From: Miltoncostaea sp050249835
GTDB lineage: Bacteria > Actinomycetota > Thermoleophilia > Miltoncostaeales > Miltoncostaeaceae
DNA length: 31,334 bases
NCBI GenBank assembly: GCA_050249835.1
Contig: JBFWPT010000047.1
Location: 1-31,334, forward strand
Direction: 5' to 3'
In this document: positions 15,327 to 25,611 of the stretch, piece by piece
How the letters are laid out: each line of letters starts with the position of its first letter
Position numbering within the stretch: position 1 is the stretch's first letter
Made by a program: the position numbers and the translations under genes
Notes under the pieces: model-generated
Database searches by the model: none
Told to the model about the DNA's origin: nothing
The model's input: the letters and a program-made list of their open reading frames with translations, nothing else

Positions 15327-15344
15327 CCGGCGGAGTGACGCCGG
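15327..15344 (+). other. Small hairpin between rimP and nusA
   Basis: CCGGCG (15327-15332) and CGCCGG (15339-15344) form a perfect 6-bp stem with loop GAGTGA in the 73-base spacer. No T-run follows. It may stabilise or punctuate the transcript; no function can be assigned. Confidence 0.4.
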
Positions 15345-15371
15345 GGCCGTACCTGTCGGGGGGAGCAGAAG

Positions 15372-16730
15372 GTGAACCGAGAGATCATCGAGGCCATCAA
15401 GCAGATCGAGCGCGAGAAGGGGATCGACTCCGAGACCCTGCTCGTGGCGCTCGAGGACGCCCTCCTCGCCGCCTACCGCAAGACGCCCGACCCCGCCGAG
15501 TTCGCCCGCGTCGACATCGACCGGGAGACCGGCGAGATGCGCGTCTGGCAGGTCATCCTGCCCGAGGGTGAAGAGCTGCGCGTGATCCCGCGGGAGGACC
15601 CGCCGATCCCGGAGGGCGTCGACCCGGCCGAGTACGAGCCGCCGCCGCCGGACATCGACTGGGCCGCCTACGCGGACGACGAGATCGAGCACATCGACGT
15701 CACGCCGGACAACTTCGGCCGCATCGCCGCGCAGACGGCGAAGCAGGTGATCCTGCAGCGGATCCGCGAGGCCGAGCGCGAGATGATGTACGAGGAGTAC
15801 GTCGACCGCGTCGGCGACGTCGTGACCGGGATCATCCAGCAGTCCGACTCGCGCTACACGCTGGTCGACCTGGGCCGCGTCGAGGCGCTCCTGCCCGAGA
15901 GCGAGCAGGTGCACAACGAGCGGTACGACCACGGCGCGCGGATCAAGGCCGTCATCATCGAGGTGCGCTCGTCCACGAAGGGCCCGCAGGTCATCGTGAG
16001 CCGCCGCTCCGACCAGCTCGTGCGCGAGCTGTTCAAGCTCGAGGTGCCCGAGATGGCGGACGGCCTCGTCGAGATCCGCGGCGTCGCCCGCGAGCCCGGC
16101 TGGCGCTCCAAGATCGCCGTCATCTCGCACGTCCAGGGCGTCGACCCGGTCGGCGCCTGCGTGGGCCCGCGCGGCTCGCGTGTGCGCATGGTCGTGTCGG
16201 AGCTGCGCGGCGAGAAGATCGACATCATCCCGTTCAACGAGGAGCCGGCCCGCTACGTGGCCAAGGCGCTCTCGCCCGCGCGGGTGCGCGAGGTGCTCGT
16301 GGACGACGACGGCCGCCAGGCCACGGTCATCGTCCCGGACGACCAGCTCTCGTTGTCGATCGGGCGCGAGGGCATGAACGCGCGGCTCGCCGCGCGCCTC
16401 ACGGGCTGGCACATCGACATCAAGAGCGAGTCGACCTTCGCCCGCGAGGAGGAGAGCGACGAGTTCGGCGACGAGACGGAGGCGGGGACCCTGCGGTGCG
16501 CGGCCATGCTGCGCACGGGCAAGCGCTGCCCGAACGCCGCGGTGACCGGCACGCGCTACTGTGCCGTGCCCACCCACGCCCGGCTCGCCGAGGTGGAGAC
16601 CTCCCTCGGGAGGCCGCTCACCGCCGAGGAGATCGAGGACGCCGGCAGCGAGGAGGGCTGGGCACGCGTGTCCGAGCTCGCCCCCGCGGTGGGCGCGACC
16701 GCCGGCGACGGCGCGACGGAGGAGGAGTAG
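15372..16730 (+). CDS. nusA: Transcription termination/antitermination factor NusA with a C-terminal Cys3-His module
   Basis: NusA binds RNA polymerase and modulates pausing, termination and antitermination. The 452-residue protein has the N-terminal polymerase-binding domain (about 1-135), an S1 domain (about 148-212), and two KH domains, with CVGPRGSRV near 265 and SIGREGMNARLA near 330. The N-terminal domain carries a Pro/acidic insertion at about 75-100 (PPIPEGVDP, EPPPPD). After the KH domains there is no repeat domain like E. coli AR1/AR2; instead residues 376-402 show Cys376-x9-Cys386-x10-Cys397-x4-His402, a likely small zinc-binding module resembling short zinc-ribbon motifs in other proteins, followed by an acidic tail. 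The GTG start has GCAGAAGG just upstream. The downstream ylxR gene follows after 38 bases. Confidence 0.95.
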   Translation: MNREIIEAIKQIEREKGIDSETLLVALEDALLAAYRKTPDPAEFARVDIDRETGEMRVWQVILPEGEELRVIPREDPPIPEGVDPAEYEPPPPDIDWAAYADDEIEHIDVTPDNFGRIAAQTAKQVILQRIREAEREMMYEEYVDRVGDVVTGIIQQSDSRYTLVDLGRVEALLPESEQVHNERYDHGARIKAVIIEVRSSTKGPQVIVSRRSDQLVRELFKLEVPEMADGLVEIRGVAREPGWRSKIAVISHVQGVDPVGACVGPRGSRVRMVVSELRGEKIDIIPFNEEPARYVAKALSPARVREVLVDDDGRQATVIVPDDQLSLSIGREGMNARLAARLTGWHIDIKSESTFAREEESDEFGDETEAGTLRCAAMLRTGKRCPNAAVTGTRYCAVPTHARLAEVETSLGRPLTAEEIEDAGSEEGWARVSELAPAVGATAGDGATEEE

Positions 16731-16768
16731 TAGCGGCAGGAGTCGACCCCACGGAACGTGACCGGCAC

Positions 16769-17043
16769 GTGCCGGAGCGCCGCTGCCTCGGCTGCGGCGC
16801 GCGGCGCGCGAAGGCGGCGCTCGCCCGCTTCACGGCGGCGCCGTCGGACACGGGACACCGCCTGGTGCGGGACGACGCGTCCCGGCTGCCGGGGCGGGGC
16901 CTGTACGTGTGCCGGAGCGCGGAGTGCTTCGAGCGCGCGGTCGCGCGCAGGGCGTTCCAGAGGGGGGCGAGGGTGAGCGGCGAGCTGCGGATCGACCCGC
17001 AGGCGGCCGCGGAGATCGGTGGGGAAGGTGAACGGGGGACGTG

Positions 17044-17044
<1 letters not shown>
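16769..17044 (+). CDS. ylxR: YlxR family RNA-binding / nucleoid-associated protein (DUF448)
   Basis: A 91-residue protein of the YlxR (DUF448) family, almost always found between nusA and infB. It has been linked to RNA binding and, in some bacteria, to RNase P or transcription regulation. It starts PERRCLGCGARRAKAALARF after the initiator, with the conserved R-x-C-x-x-C, then LPGRGLYVCRSAECFERAVARRAF, all typical of the family. The GTG at 16769 is chosen because it places the RRC motif at the usual distance from the N terminus; an earlier GTG at 16758 is in another frame. The stop codon TGA overlaps the infB ATG. There is only a weak ribosome-binding sequence. Confidence 0.92.
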
Positions 17045-19818
<2,774 letters not shown>

Positions 19819-19830
19819 GTCGGGCCCGCC

Positions 19831-20157
19831 GTGGAGTGTGGCTACGTCGGCATCCTCAGCGTCGACCTGCACCTCCCGGAGGGCGGGTCCCTCAAGGCCA
19901 AGCGCAAGGAGCTGCTGCGGGTGAGGAACGGCCTCACCCGCCGCTTCTCCTGCGCCGTGGCCGAGGTCGACCACCACGACCTCTGGCAGCGCGCCGGGCT
20001 GACGCTGGCGATCGTCGGCCGGTCCGCCTCGGAGACGGAGGACCGGCTGGAGGACGCGGCGCGCTGGCTCCACGGCGACGAGTGGTTCCAGGTGGTCGGG
20101 GAGGGACGGGAGCTGGTGGCCGTCGACCCCGAGCCCACCGGGGCGTGGGGCGCCTGA
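19831..20157 (+). CDS. DUF503 family protein
   Basis: A 108-residue protein of the DUF503 family (YlxP-like), typically located between infB and rbfA. The function is not established; position suggests a role near ribosome maturation or translation initiation. Conserved features are the N-terminal strand VGILSVDLHLPEGGSLKAKR, then RFSCAVAEVDHHDLWQRAGLTLAIVG, and a C-terminal helix ending in DEWFQV. The GTG at 19831 follows the infB stop after 12 bases and fits the start of the family domain. Its stop overlaps the rbfA ATG (TGATG). Confidence 0.9.
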   Translation: MECGYVGILSVDLHLPEGGSLKAKRKELLRVRNGLTRRFSCAVAEVDHHDLWQRAGLTLAIVGRSASETEDRLEDAARWLHGDEWFQVVGEGRELVAVDPEPTGAWGA

Positions 20158-20525
20158 TGTCGCGCCGCCCCCGGTCCACGCGCATGCGACGGGTCGACAC
20201 GGCCCTGCGCCAGGTGCTCGCCGAGGCCATCGGCCGCGAGCTGTCCGACCCGCGCCTCGGCTTCGTCACGATCACGCACGTCGAGGCGACCCAGGACGTG
20301 CGCGAGGCGAAGGTCTACTTCACCACGCTCCGCACCCGGGAGCGCCAGGGGAGCCAGGAGGCGCTGGAGTCGGCGCGCGGGCTGCTGCAGCAGCGCCTCG
20401 CCACGGAGCTCCGCTCGCGGCACACCCCCCAGCTCACCTTCCACTACGACCGGACGCAGCAGGACGCCGTCGAGCTCACGCGGCTCATCGACGAGGTCAC
20501 CGGCGGCGCCGAGGAGACCGCATGA
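20157..20525 (+). CDS. rbfA: Ribosome-binding factor A
   Basis: RbfA is a KH-fold protein that binds the 30S subunit late in assembly and helps 16S rRNA maturation. The 122-residue protein contains RMRRVDTALRQVLAEAIGREL-like N-terminal helices (shown here in part), DPRLGFVTITHVEATQDVREAKVYFT in two segments and a C-terminal LTFHYDRTQQDAVELTRLI. The segment DPRLGFVTIT is a strong family signature. The start overlaps the DUF503 stop by one base and the end overlaps the next gene by four (ATGA), so it is translated as part of a tightly coupled series. Confidence 0.95.
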   Translation: MSRRPRSTRMRRVDTALRQVLAEAIGRELSDPRLGFVTITHVEATQDVREAKVYFTTLRTRERQGSQEALESARGLLQQRLATELRSRHTPQLTFHYDRTQQDAVELTRLIDEVTGGAEETA

Positions 20526-21532
20526 CGCAGCGCACCCGACGGGACGCGACGGCCGCGGAGGTGGCCGAGGTCCTCGCGGACCCCGGCGCGCGCTTCGTGG
20601 TCACCTCCCACCACAACCCCGATGGCGACGCCATCGGGTCGGTCCTCGGCCTCGCCCGCGCGATGCGGGCCGCCGGCCAGGACGTGGTGGTCGCCCACGC
20701 GGACGTCCCGGCGGTGCCGAGCGACCTGGCCTTCCTGCCGGCGCCCGGCGAGGACTTCGCCCCGGAGGTGCCCGACGACATCGCCGAGCGCGTCTTCGTC
20801 GCGGTCGACTGCGCCACCGAGCGCCGTATGTGGGCCGAGCCGGTCCACGAGGGCGCCCGGCTGGTCATCAACATCGACCACCACCAGGACAACACCCGCT
20901 TCGGCGACCTCAACCTGATCGAGCCGGAGGCCTCCAGCACGGCCGAGGTGCTCGTCGGGGTGATCGACGCCGCCGGCTGGCCGCTCACCAAGGGGGTCGC
21001 CGAGGCGCTGTACGTCGGCCTCGTCACCGACACCGGGCGCTTCGGCTACACCAACACGCGCCCCCGGGCGCACGAGGTGGCGGCCCGGATGATCGCCGCG
21101 GGCGTCGACCCGTCGGTCATGTCGCGGCGGCTGTTCGAGGAGCAGCCCCTCGACCGGCTGCTCCTGATGGGCCGCGCCCTGGAGGGCGCCCGCTCGCTCG
21201 CCGGCGGGCGGATGCTCGCCGCGGTGCTCACCAAGGACGACTTCGCCCGCGCCGGCGGTGACGACTGCGAGGGCATCGTCGAGGTCATGCGCGGCGTCCG
21301 GGGCGTGAGCGCGGCGGCGCTGGTGCGCGAGTCCGGCCCGGAGGGCCTCTACCGCGTGTCCCTGCGCACGGTCGACCCCGCGGTCGACGTCTCGGCGATC
21401 GCCCGCGAGGAGGGCGGCGGCGGCCACCGGGCCGCGGCCGGCTTCTCCACCGCCCGGCCCCCCGAGGAGCTGCTCCCGTGGCTGGAGGAGCGGATGAACG
21501 CGCGGCTCGACGCGAACGGGGCCGGTGCCTGA
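20522..21532 (+). CDS. nrnA: DHH-family phosphoesterase, oligoribonuclease NrnA-like
   Basis: A 336-residue DHH/DHHA1 phosphoesterase. NrnA-type enzymes degrade short RNA oligonucleotides and in several bacteria also pAp or cyclic dinucleotide products. Motif I is HHNPDGDA (residues 30-37), motif II VDCA, motif III INIDHHQDN (Asp119-His120-His121) and motif IV LVTDTGRF; these acidic and histidine residues bind two metal ions. The C-terminal DHHA1 domain contains EEGGGGHRAAAGF, the substrate-binding glycine/histidine signature. Which substrate is preferred cannot be told from sequence. The ATG overlaps the rbfA stop, and the end overlaps truB by 8 bases; the order rbfA-nrnA-truB-ribF is common in Gram-positive genomes. 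Confidence 0.93.
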   Translation: MTQRTRRDATAAEVAEVLADPGARFVVTSHHNPDGDAIGSVLGLARAMRAAGQDVVVAHADVPAVPSDLAFLPAPGEDFAPEVPDDIAERVFVAVDCATERRMWAEPVHEGARLVINIDHHQDNTRFGDLNLIEPEASSTAEVLVGVIDAAGWPLTKGVAEALYVGLVTDTGRFGYTNTRPRAHEVAARMIAAGVDPSVMSRRLFEEQPLDRLLLMGRALEGARSLAGGRMLAAVLTKDDFARAGGDDCEGIVEVMRGVRGVSAAALVRESGPEGLYRVSLRTVDPAVDVSAIAREEGGGGHRAAAGFSTARPPEELLPWLEERMNARLDANGAGA

Positions 21533-22406
21533 CGTCCCGGGCCCGCCGGCCCCCGCGCTCTGGCTCGTCGACAAGCCGGCCGGCCCGACGTCGCACGACG
21601 TGGTGGCCACGGTCCGGCGCAACCTGCCGCGCAAGGCGAAGGTCGGCCACAGCGGCACCCTCGACCCGTTCGCCACGGGGCTCCTGGTGCTGATGGTCGG
21701 CCGCGCGACGCGCCTCGCGCCCTTCCTGACCGGCCTGGACAAGACCTACGTCGCCGACGTCCGCACCGGCTTCACCTCCCGCTCCGGCGACATCGAGGGC
21801 CCCATCGAGCCGGCCGGCCCGCCGGCGCGCGCCGACGACGTGGCCGCGGTGCTCCCGTCGTTCGTCGGCACCCTGCGCCAGCGCGTCCCGGCCCTCTCCG
21901 CGGTCAAGGTCGGCGGCGAGCGGCTCTACCGGAAGGCCCGGCGCGGGGAGAAGGTGGTCGACCTGCCCGAGCGCGAGGTCTCGATCCACTGCCTGCGGCT
22001 GGTGGACGACCTCGGCGACGGCGCGTTCCGGCTCGAGGTCCACTGCGGCTCCGGCACCTACGTCCGGCGCCTGGCGAGCGACATCGGCGAGGCCCTCGGC
22101 ACCGGCGCCTACTGCACCGCCCTGCGGCGCACGATGGTCGGGGCCCTGAGCGTCGATGACGCCGTGGCGCCGGAGGAGGTCGGCCCCGAGGGCGGCCTGG
22201 AGCCGCTCGCCGGCCTCGGCCACATGGCCCGCCGCGACCTGGACCCCGGCGAGGTCGAGGCCGTCCTGCACGGCCGGCCGGTGCCGGCGGGGGGCGCGTC
22301 CGGCGAGGGCTCCGTCGCGCTCGTGGCCGACGGGCACCTCGTCGCGGTGGGCGAGGCGGACCACGGCGCGGTGCGGCCGTCGGTGGTGATCGGGGCCGCC
22401 GCGTGA
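21525..22406 (+). CDS. truB: tRNA pseudouridine(55) synthase
   Basis: TruB converts U55 of the T-loop of tRNAs to pseudouridine. The 293-residue protein has the N-terminal LVDKPAGPTSHDVV, the catalytic motif GTLDPFATG with Asp47 as the nucleophile, DKTYVADV with the family tyrosine, and the CGSGTYVRRLASDIGEALG segment. The C-terminal part (about 225-293) forms the PUA-like domain that contacts the tRNA. The GTG at 21525 overlaps the end of nrnA and places the LVDKP motif at the usual distance from the N terminus. Its stop overlaps the ribF start (GTGA). Confidence 0.95.
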   Translation: MPDVPGPPAPALWLVDKPAGPTSHDVVATVRRNLPRKAKVGHSGTLDPFATGLLVLMVGRATRLAPFLTGLDKTYVADVRTGFTSRSGDIEGPIEPAGPPARADDVAAVLPSFVGTLRQRVPALSAVKVGGERLYRKARRGEKVVDLPEREVSIHCLRLVDDLGDGAFRLEVHCGSGTYVRRLASDIGEALGTGAYCTALRRTMVGALSVDDAVAPEEVGPEGGLEPLAGLGHMARRDLDPGEVEAVLHGRPVPAGGASGEGSVALVADGHLVAVGEADHGAVRPSVVIGAAA

Positions 22407-23368
22407 GGCGCTACAACTCGCTCGGCGACCTGCCCCTCGGCGGGCCGCGGCGGGTCGTGGCCATCGGGACCTTCGACGGGGTCCACATCGGCCACCAGGC
22501 GGTCATCGGCCGGGCCCTCGAGCTCGCCGCCCAGCGCGGCCTCGGGTCCATGGCCCTCACGTTCGAGCCCCAGCCGATCGCGGTGCTGCGCCCCGAGCTC
22601 AAGCCCGCGGTGCTGACGCACATCGCCTTCAAGAGCCAGCTCATCGAGCGCCTCGGCGTGGACGAGCTGCTCGTGGTCCCCTTCACCCGGGCCTTCTCGC
22701 GCATCCGGGCCGAGCGCTTCGCGGAGATGCTGGTCGCCCCGCCGGTCGGCGCCGACGCGGTGGTGGTGGGGGAGAACTTCCGCTTCGGCCACCAGGGCAG
22801 CGGCACCGTGGAGATGCTCGCCCAGTTCGGCCGCTCCCGCGCCCTGCGCGTCGAGTCGCCGCCGATGATCACGAGCCCCGACGGCAAGCCGGTTTCCTCC
22901 ACGCGCATCCGGCGGCTGGTCGCGACCGGGCAGGTGGCGGCGGTCATCCCGCTGCTCGGGCGGATGCACTCCGTCGAGGGGGTCGTGGTCCACGGGGACG
23001 CGCGCGGCCGCAGCCTCGGCGTGCCGACCGCGAACCTGGAGATCCCGGCCGACTCCGCCATCCCGAGCCGCGGCGTCTACGCGTGCCGGGCGGTCCTGGC
23101 CTCGGGGCGCTCTGCCGCCGCCGTCAACATCGGCGTCGCCCCGACCTTCACGGGGGCCGACGCCCGGTCGACCCTCCGCATCGAGGCGTTCCTGCTCGAC
23201 CACGACGGGTCCGACATCTACGGGCAGACGATGCGGATCGACTTCATCGAGCGCCTGCGCGACGAGAAGCGGTTCGCCTCGGCCGACGAGCTGGTCGCGC
23301 AGATCCACGAGGACGTCGCCCGCACCCGCGAGCTCGCCGCCCGTCCCCCGGGGGACCCCTCCGCCTGA
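22403..23368 (+). CDS. ribF: Bifunctional riboflavin kinase / FAD synthetase
   Basis: RibF phosphorylates riboflavin to FMN and then adenylates FMN to FAD. The 321-residue protein shows the N-terminal adenylyltransferase domain with GTFDGVHIGHQ, VVGENFRFG and the STRIRRL segment, then the C-terminal flavokinase domain with GRSLGVPTANL (PTAN motif), GVYACRA, AAVNIGVAPTF and FIERLRDEKRF. It is the last gene of the rimP-to-ribF group, and no FMN riboswitch is seen, as expected for an internal operon gene. Its last codons contain the palindrome GTCCCCCGGGGGAC (23343-23356). A hairpin downstream may end transcription. Confidence 0.95.
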   Translation: MRRYNSLGDLPLGGPRRVVAIGTFDGVHIGHQAVIGRALELAAQRGLGSMALTFEPQPIAVLRPELKPAVLTHIAFKSQLIERLGVDELLVVPFTRAFSRIRAERFAEMLVAPPVGADAVVVGENFRFGHQGSGTVEMLAQFGRSRALRVESPPMITSPDGKPVSSTRIRRLVATGQVAAVIPLLGRMHSVEGVVVHGDARGRSLGVPTANLEIPADSAIPSRGVYACRAVLASGRSAAAVNIGVAPTFTGADARSTLRIEAFLLDHDGSDIYGQTMRIDFIERLRDEKRFASADELVAQIHEDVARTRELAARPPGDPSA

Positions 23369-23375
23369 CGGCGCC

Positions 23376-23408
23376 CGTGCGCGGGGCCTGGCGTCCCCCC
23401 GGCGCACG
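23376..23408 (+). terminator. GC-rich hairpin after ribF, possible operon terminator
   Basis: CGTGCGC-GGGG (23376-23386) can pair with CCCC-GGCGCACG (23397-23408) with one bulged C and a 10-base loop. It starts 8 bases after the ribF stop. There is no T-run, so it is a non-canonical terminator candidate or a stabilising stem. Confidence 0.35.
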
Positions 23409-23412
23409 ACCA

Positions 23413-23418
23413 TAGGCT
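23413..23418 (+). promoter_or_regulatory. Candidate -10 element of the repeat-protein gene
   Basis: TAGGCT in the context CATAGGCTCG lies after the hairpin. Unlike the probable leaderless genes, 35 bases separate it from the ATG and a ribosome-binding sequence (AGGAGG, from about 23443) is present. Confidence 0.4.
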
Positions 23419-23453
23419 CGCCCGGCCCCGGATCCCGAGCCCAGGAGGCCCCG

Positions 23454-24158
23454 ATGCCCCGCATCCCCCGTCCCAGCCCCGCGATGCTCGTCGCGGTGGC
23501 CGTCCTCGTCGCCGCGATGGGCGGCGTCGGGTACGCCCAGGTGCAGGAGCGGCTCGACGGCCGGAACCTGGAGGCGCGGTCGGTCTCCACCCCGAAGCTG
23601 CAGCTCGGCAGCGTCCGCACGCCCCAGCTCGGGACCGGCGCGGTCACGACCACCAAGCTCCGGACGGGCGCGGTCACGGCGCGGAAGGTCGCCCCGGGCG
23701 CCATCGGCACCACCGAGCTCGCGGACGCCGGCGTCCGCTCCACCGACCTCGCCGAGGCCTCGGTCGGCTCGCCGCAGATCGCGGACGGCGCCGTCGGCAA
23801 CCCGGAGCTCGCGGTCGGCGCGGTGACCGACGTGAAGATCGCCCCGGGCACCATCAGCCGGGCCCGGCTGGCCGCGGACGCGCAGGTGCCGCTCACCACC
23901 GTGCGGCGGTCGGCCGTGGTCGGGGTGGGCACCGGGACGATCGGCACGGCGACGGCCTCCTGCCTGCCGGGCGAGCGGGCGACGGGCGGCGGGTCCGCGC
24001 CGGCGGCCCCGACCAGCGGCGTGCTCTACCCGGTCGGCGGCTACCCGGTGCCGAACGGCGACGGCGACGTGCCGACCGCCTGGACCGGCTTCGTGGTCAA
24101 CAACTCCGGCGCCCCGCAGTCGATGGTGGCGTTCGTCGTCTGCGCCCGCGCCGGCTGA
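23454..24158 (+). CDS. Secreted or anchored decapeptide-repeat protein with a C-terminal two-cysteine domain
   Basis: A 234-residue protein of unknown function. Residues 1-30 form an N-terminal signal or anchor with the hydrophobic stretch AMLVAVAVLVAAMGGVGYA. Residues 42-141 are ten successive 10-residue repeats with consensus G-[AST]-[VI]-x-[ST]-x-x-[LIV]-x-x, such as GAVTTTKLRT and GAIGTTELAD, expected to stack as a regular beta structure. Residues about 155-234 form a small domain with Cys170 (SCLPGERATGGG) and Cys230 (FVVCARAG), probably a disulfide outside the cell. Proteins with this pattern are common in actinobacteria, particularly deep lineages, but I know of no demonstrated role. 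The ATG has a good ribosome-binding site. The gene stands alone between ribF and the cyd operon. Confidence 0.85.
   Translation: MPRIPRPSPAMLVAVAVLVAAMGGVGYAQVQERLDGRNLEARSVSTPKLQLGSVRTPQLGTGAVTTTKLRTGAVTARKVAPGAIGTTELADAGVRSTDLAEASVGSPQIADGAVGNPELAVGAVTDVKIAPGTISRARLAADAQVPLTTVRRSAVVGVGTGTIGTATASCLPGERATGGGSAPAAPTSGVLYPVGGYPVPNGDGDVPTAWTGFVVNNSGAPQSMVAFVVCARAG
23577..23876 (+). repeat. Ten tandem 30-bp coding repeats
   Basis: Exactly 300 bases encode ten decapeptides without any insertion between units. The DNA is diverged (for example GGCGCGGTCACG recurs in two adjacent units), so selection has acted on the protein pattern, not on identical DNA. Confidence 0.85.
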
Positions 24159-24168
24159 CCGGCCCGGA

Positions 24169-24174
24169 TAGCCT
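24169..24174 (+). promoter_or_regulatory. Candidate -10 element of the cyd operon
   Basis: TAGCCT in the context GATAGCCTCC lies 11 bases after the repeat-protein stop and 42 bases before the proposed cydA CTG. It resembles other -10 candidates in this window. No clear -35 or regulator site was seen. Confidence 0.35.
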
Positions 24175-24216
24175 CCCCGGCGACCGGCCGCCCGCGACGA
24201 CCGTGCCGAGGGCCAC

Positions 24217-25611
24217 CTGACCGCGCTCACGACAGTCCTGAACGCGCTGCCGCTGCAGGCGACCGGCGCGCTGGGCGACGCGGCGACCCAGGACCACCTG
24301 CTCGAGGCGCGGCAGATCCAGGCCCTGTCGCTGGGCTGGCACATCATCATCGTGTGCTTCGGGGTCGCGTTCCCGGCGATCGTCCTCTTCATGGAGGGCC
24401 TGCACCTGCGCACGGGCGACCCGCTCTACCGCACGATCGCCAAGCGCTGGTCGAAGGCGATGATCGTGCTGTTCGCGATCGGGGTCGTCTCCGGGACGAT
24501 CCTGTCCTTCGAGCTCGGCATCCTCTGGCCCGAGTTCATGGCGACCTACGGCGAGGTCTTCGGCCTGGGCTTCGCGCTCGAGGGCTTCTCGTTCTTCGTC
24601 GAGGCCATCTTCGTCGCGATCTACGTCTACGGCTGGGACCGGCTGCCCCCGAAGGTCCACTTCCTCACCGGCATCCCGGTGGCCATCGCCGGCATCGCGG
24701 GGGCGTTCTTCGTCATCGCGGTCAACGGCTGGATGAACGCGCCGACCGGCTTCGACGTCGTGAACGGCGAGGTCACCAACGTCGAGCCGGTGAAGGCGCT
24801 GCTGAACGACCACGTCTGGCACGAGCTGGTCCACATGCTCGCGGCCGGCTACATGGTGGCCGGCTTCACCGTCGCGGGCGTGTACGCCTGGGCGATGCTG
24901 CGCGGGCGCCGCGACCGCTACCACCGGGTCGCCTTCATCGTGCCGTTCACGATCGCGGCCCTGGTGACCCCGGTCCAGCTCCTCGTCGGTGACTGGGCGG
25001 CGCGCGAGGTGGCCGCGACCCAGCCGATCAAGCTCGCCGCGTTCGAGGGGCTCAACGAGACCACCTCCGGCGCCCCGTTCCACCTGGGCGGCTGGTACGT
25101 CGACGGCGAGCTGCAGGGCGGCATCGAGATACCGGACCTCCTGTCGATCCTCGCCACCCACGACCCGGACGGCACGGTCATCGGGCTGGACACCGTGCCC
25201 CCCGACGACCGCCCGCCGGTCAACGTGGTGCGCACCGCATTCCTCACGATGGTCACCATCGGCAGCGGCCTGGCCCTGCTCGCCTTCATCTACCTGCTCA
25301 CCTGGCTGCGGCATCGCCGCGCGCCCCGGTCGAGGTGGTTCCTCCGCGCCGCCGTCGCCGCCGGGCCCCTCGCGGTGGTGGCGCTGCTTTCGGGCTGGAT
25401 CACGACGGAGGTGGGGCGCCAGCCCTGGATCGTCTACGACCACATGAAGGTGGAGGAGGCGGTGACCGGCGCCGACGGCATCCCGATCGGCTACGCCGTG
25501 CTCGTGTGTGTCTACATCGGCCTCACCGCGATCGCGATCTGGATGCTGCGGCGCCTCGCCCGCACGCCCCGCGACGACGGGACCAGCGACCACGGGGGGA
25601 CCGCGGCGTGA
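24217..25611 (+). CDS. cydA: Cytochrome bd-type quinol oxidase subunit I, probable CTG start
   Basis: CydA carries the three haems of the bd oxidase, which reduces oxygen with quinol electrons in the membrane. From CTG at 24217 it has 464 residues with about nine membrane helices. The haem-ligand histidine is His42 (SLGWH), ten residues after Arg32 exactly as Arg9-His19 in E. coli. Other conserved points are Glu122 and Glu129 (spacing one shorter than E. coli 99/107), His206 (ELVHM), the quinol-loop QPIKLAAFE and GRQPW (400-404). The quinol loop is of the short type. No ATG, GTG or TTG occurs in frame between the upstream stop (24169) and GTG 24352, and that GTG would delete the histidine, so a CTG is needed; GAGGG at 24208-24212 favours 24217, while CTG 24238 or 24271 is also possible. 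Confidence 0.88.
   Translation: MTALTTVLNALPLQATGALGDAATQDHLLEARQIQALSLGWHIIIVCFGVAFPAIVLFMEGLHLRTGDPLYRTIAKRWSKAMIVLFAIGVVSGTILSFELGILWPEFMATYGEVFGLGFALEGFSFFVEAIFVAIYVYGWDRLPPKVHFLTGIPVAIAGIAGAFFVIAVNGWMNAPTGFDVVNGEVTNVEPVKALLNDHVWHELVHMLAAGYMVAGFTVAGVYAWAMLRGRRDRYHRVAFIVPFTIAALVTPVQLLVGDWAAREVAATQPIKLAAFEGLNETTSGAPFHLGGWYVDGELQGGIEIPDLLSILATHDPDGTVIGLDTVPPDDRPPVNVVRTAFLTMVTIGSGLALLAFIYLLTWLRHRRAPRSRWFLRAAVAAGPLAVVALLSGWITTEVGRQPWIVYDHMKVEEAVTGADGIPIGYAVLVCVYIGLTAIAIWMLRRLARTPRDDGTSDHGGTAA

Noticed and set aside
16758..16976. A small gene starting at GTG 16758.
   Set aside because: It is out of frame with the conserved YlxR sequence that occupies the same bases.
22200..22403. An FMN riboswitch ahead of ribF.
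   Set aside because: ribF starts inside the truB stop codon, there is no leader, and the conserved FMN aptamer sequences are absent.
23343..23356. The palindrome GTCCCCCGGGGGAC as a terminator or operator.
   Set aside because: It is within the last ribF codons, has no loop for a hairpin of note and no T-run; chance is likely in such GC-rich coding sequence.
24352..25611. cydA starting at GTG 24352.
   Set aside because: The haem-ligand histidine and conserved arginine are encoded in frame immediately upstream.
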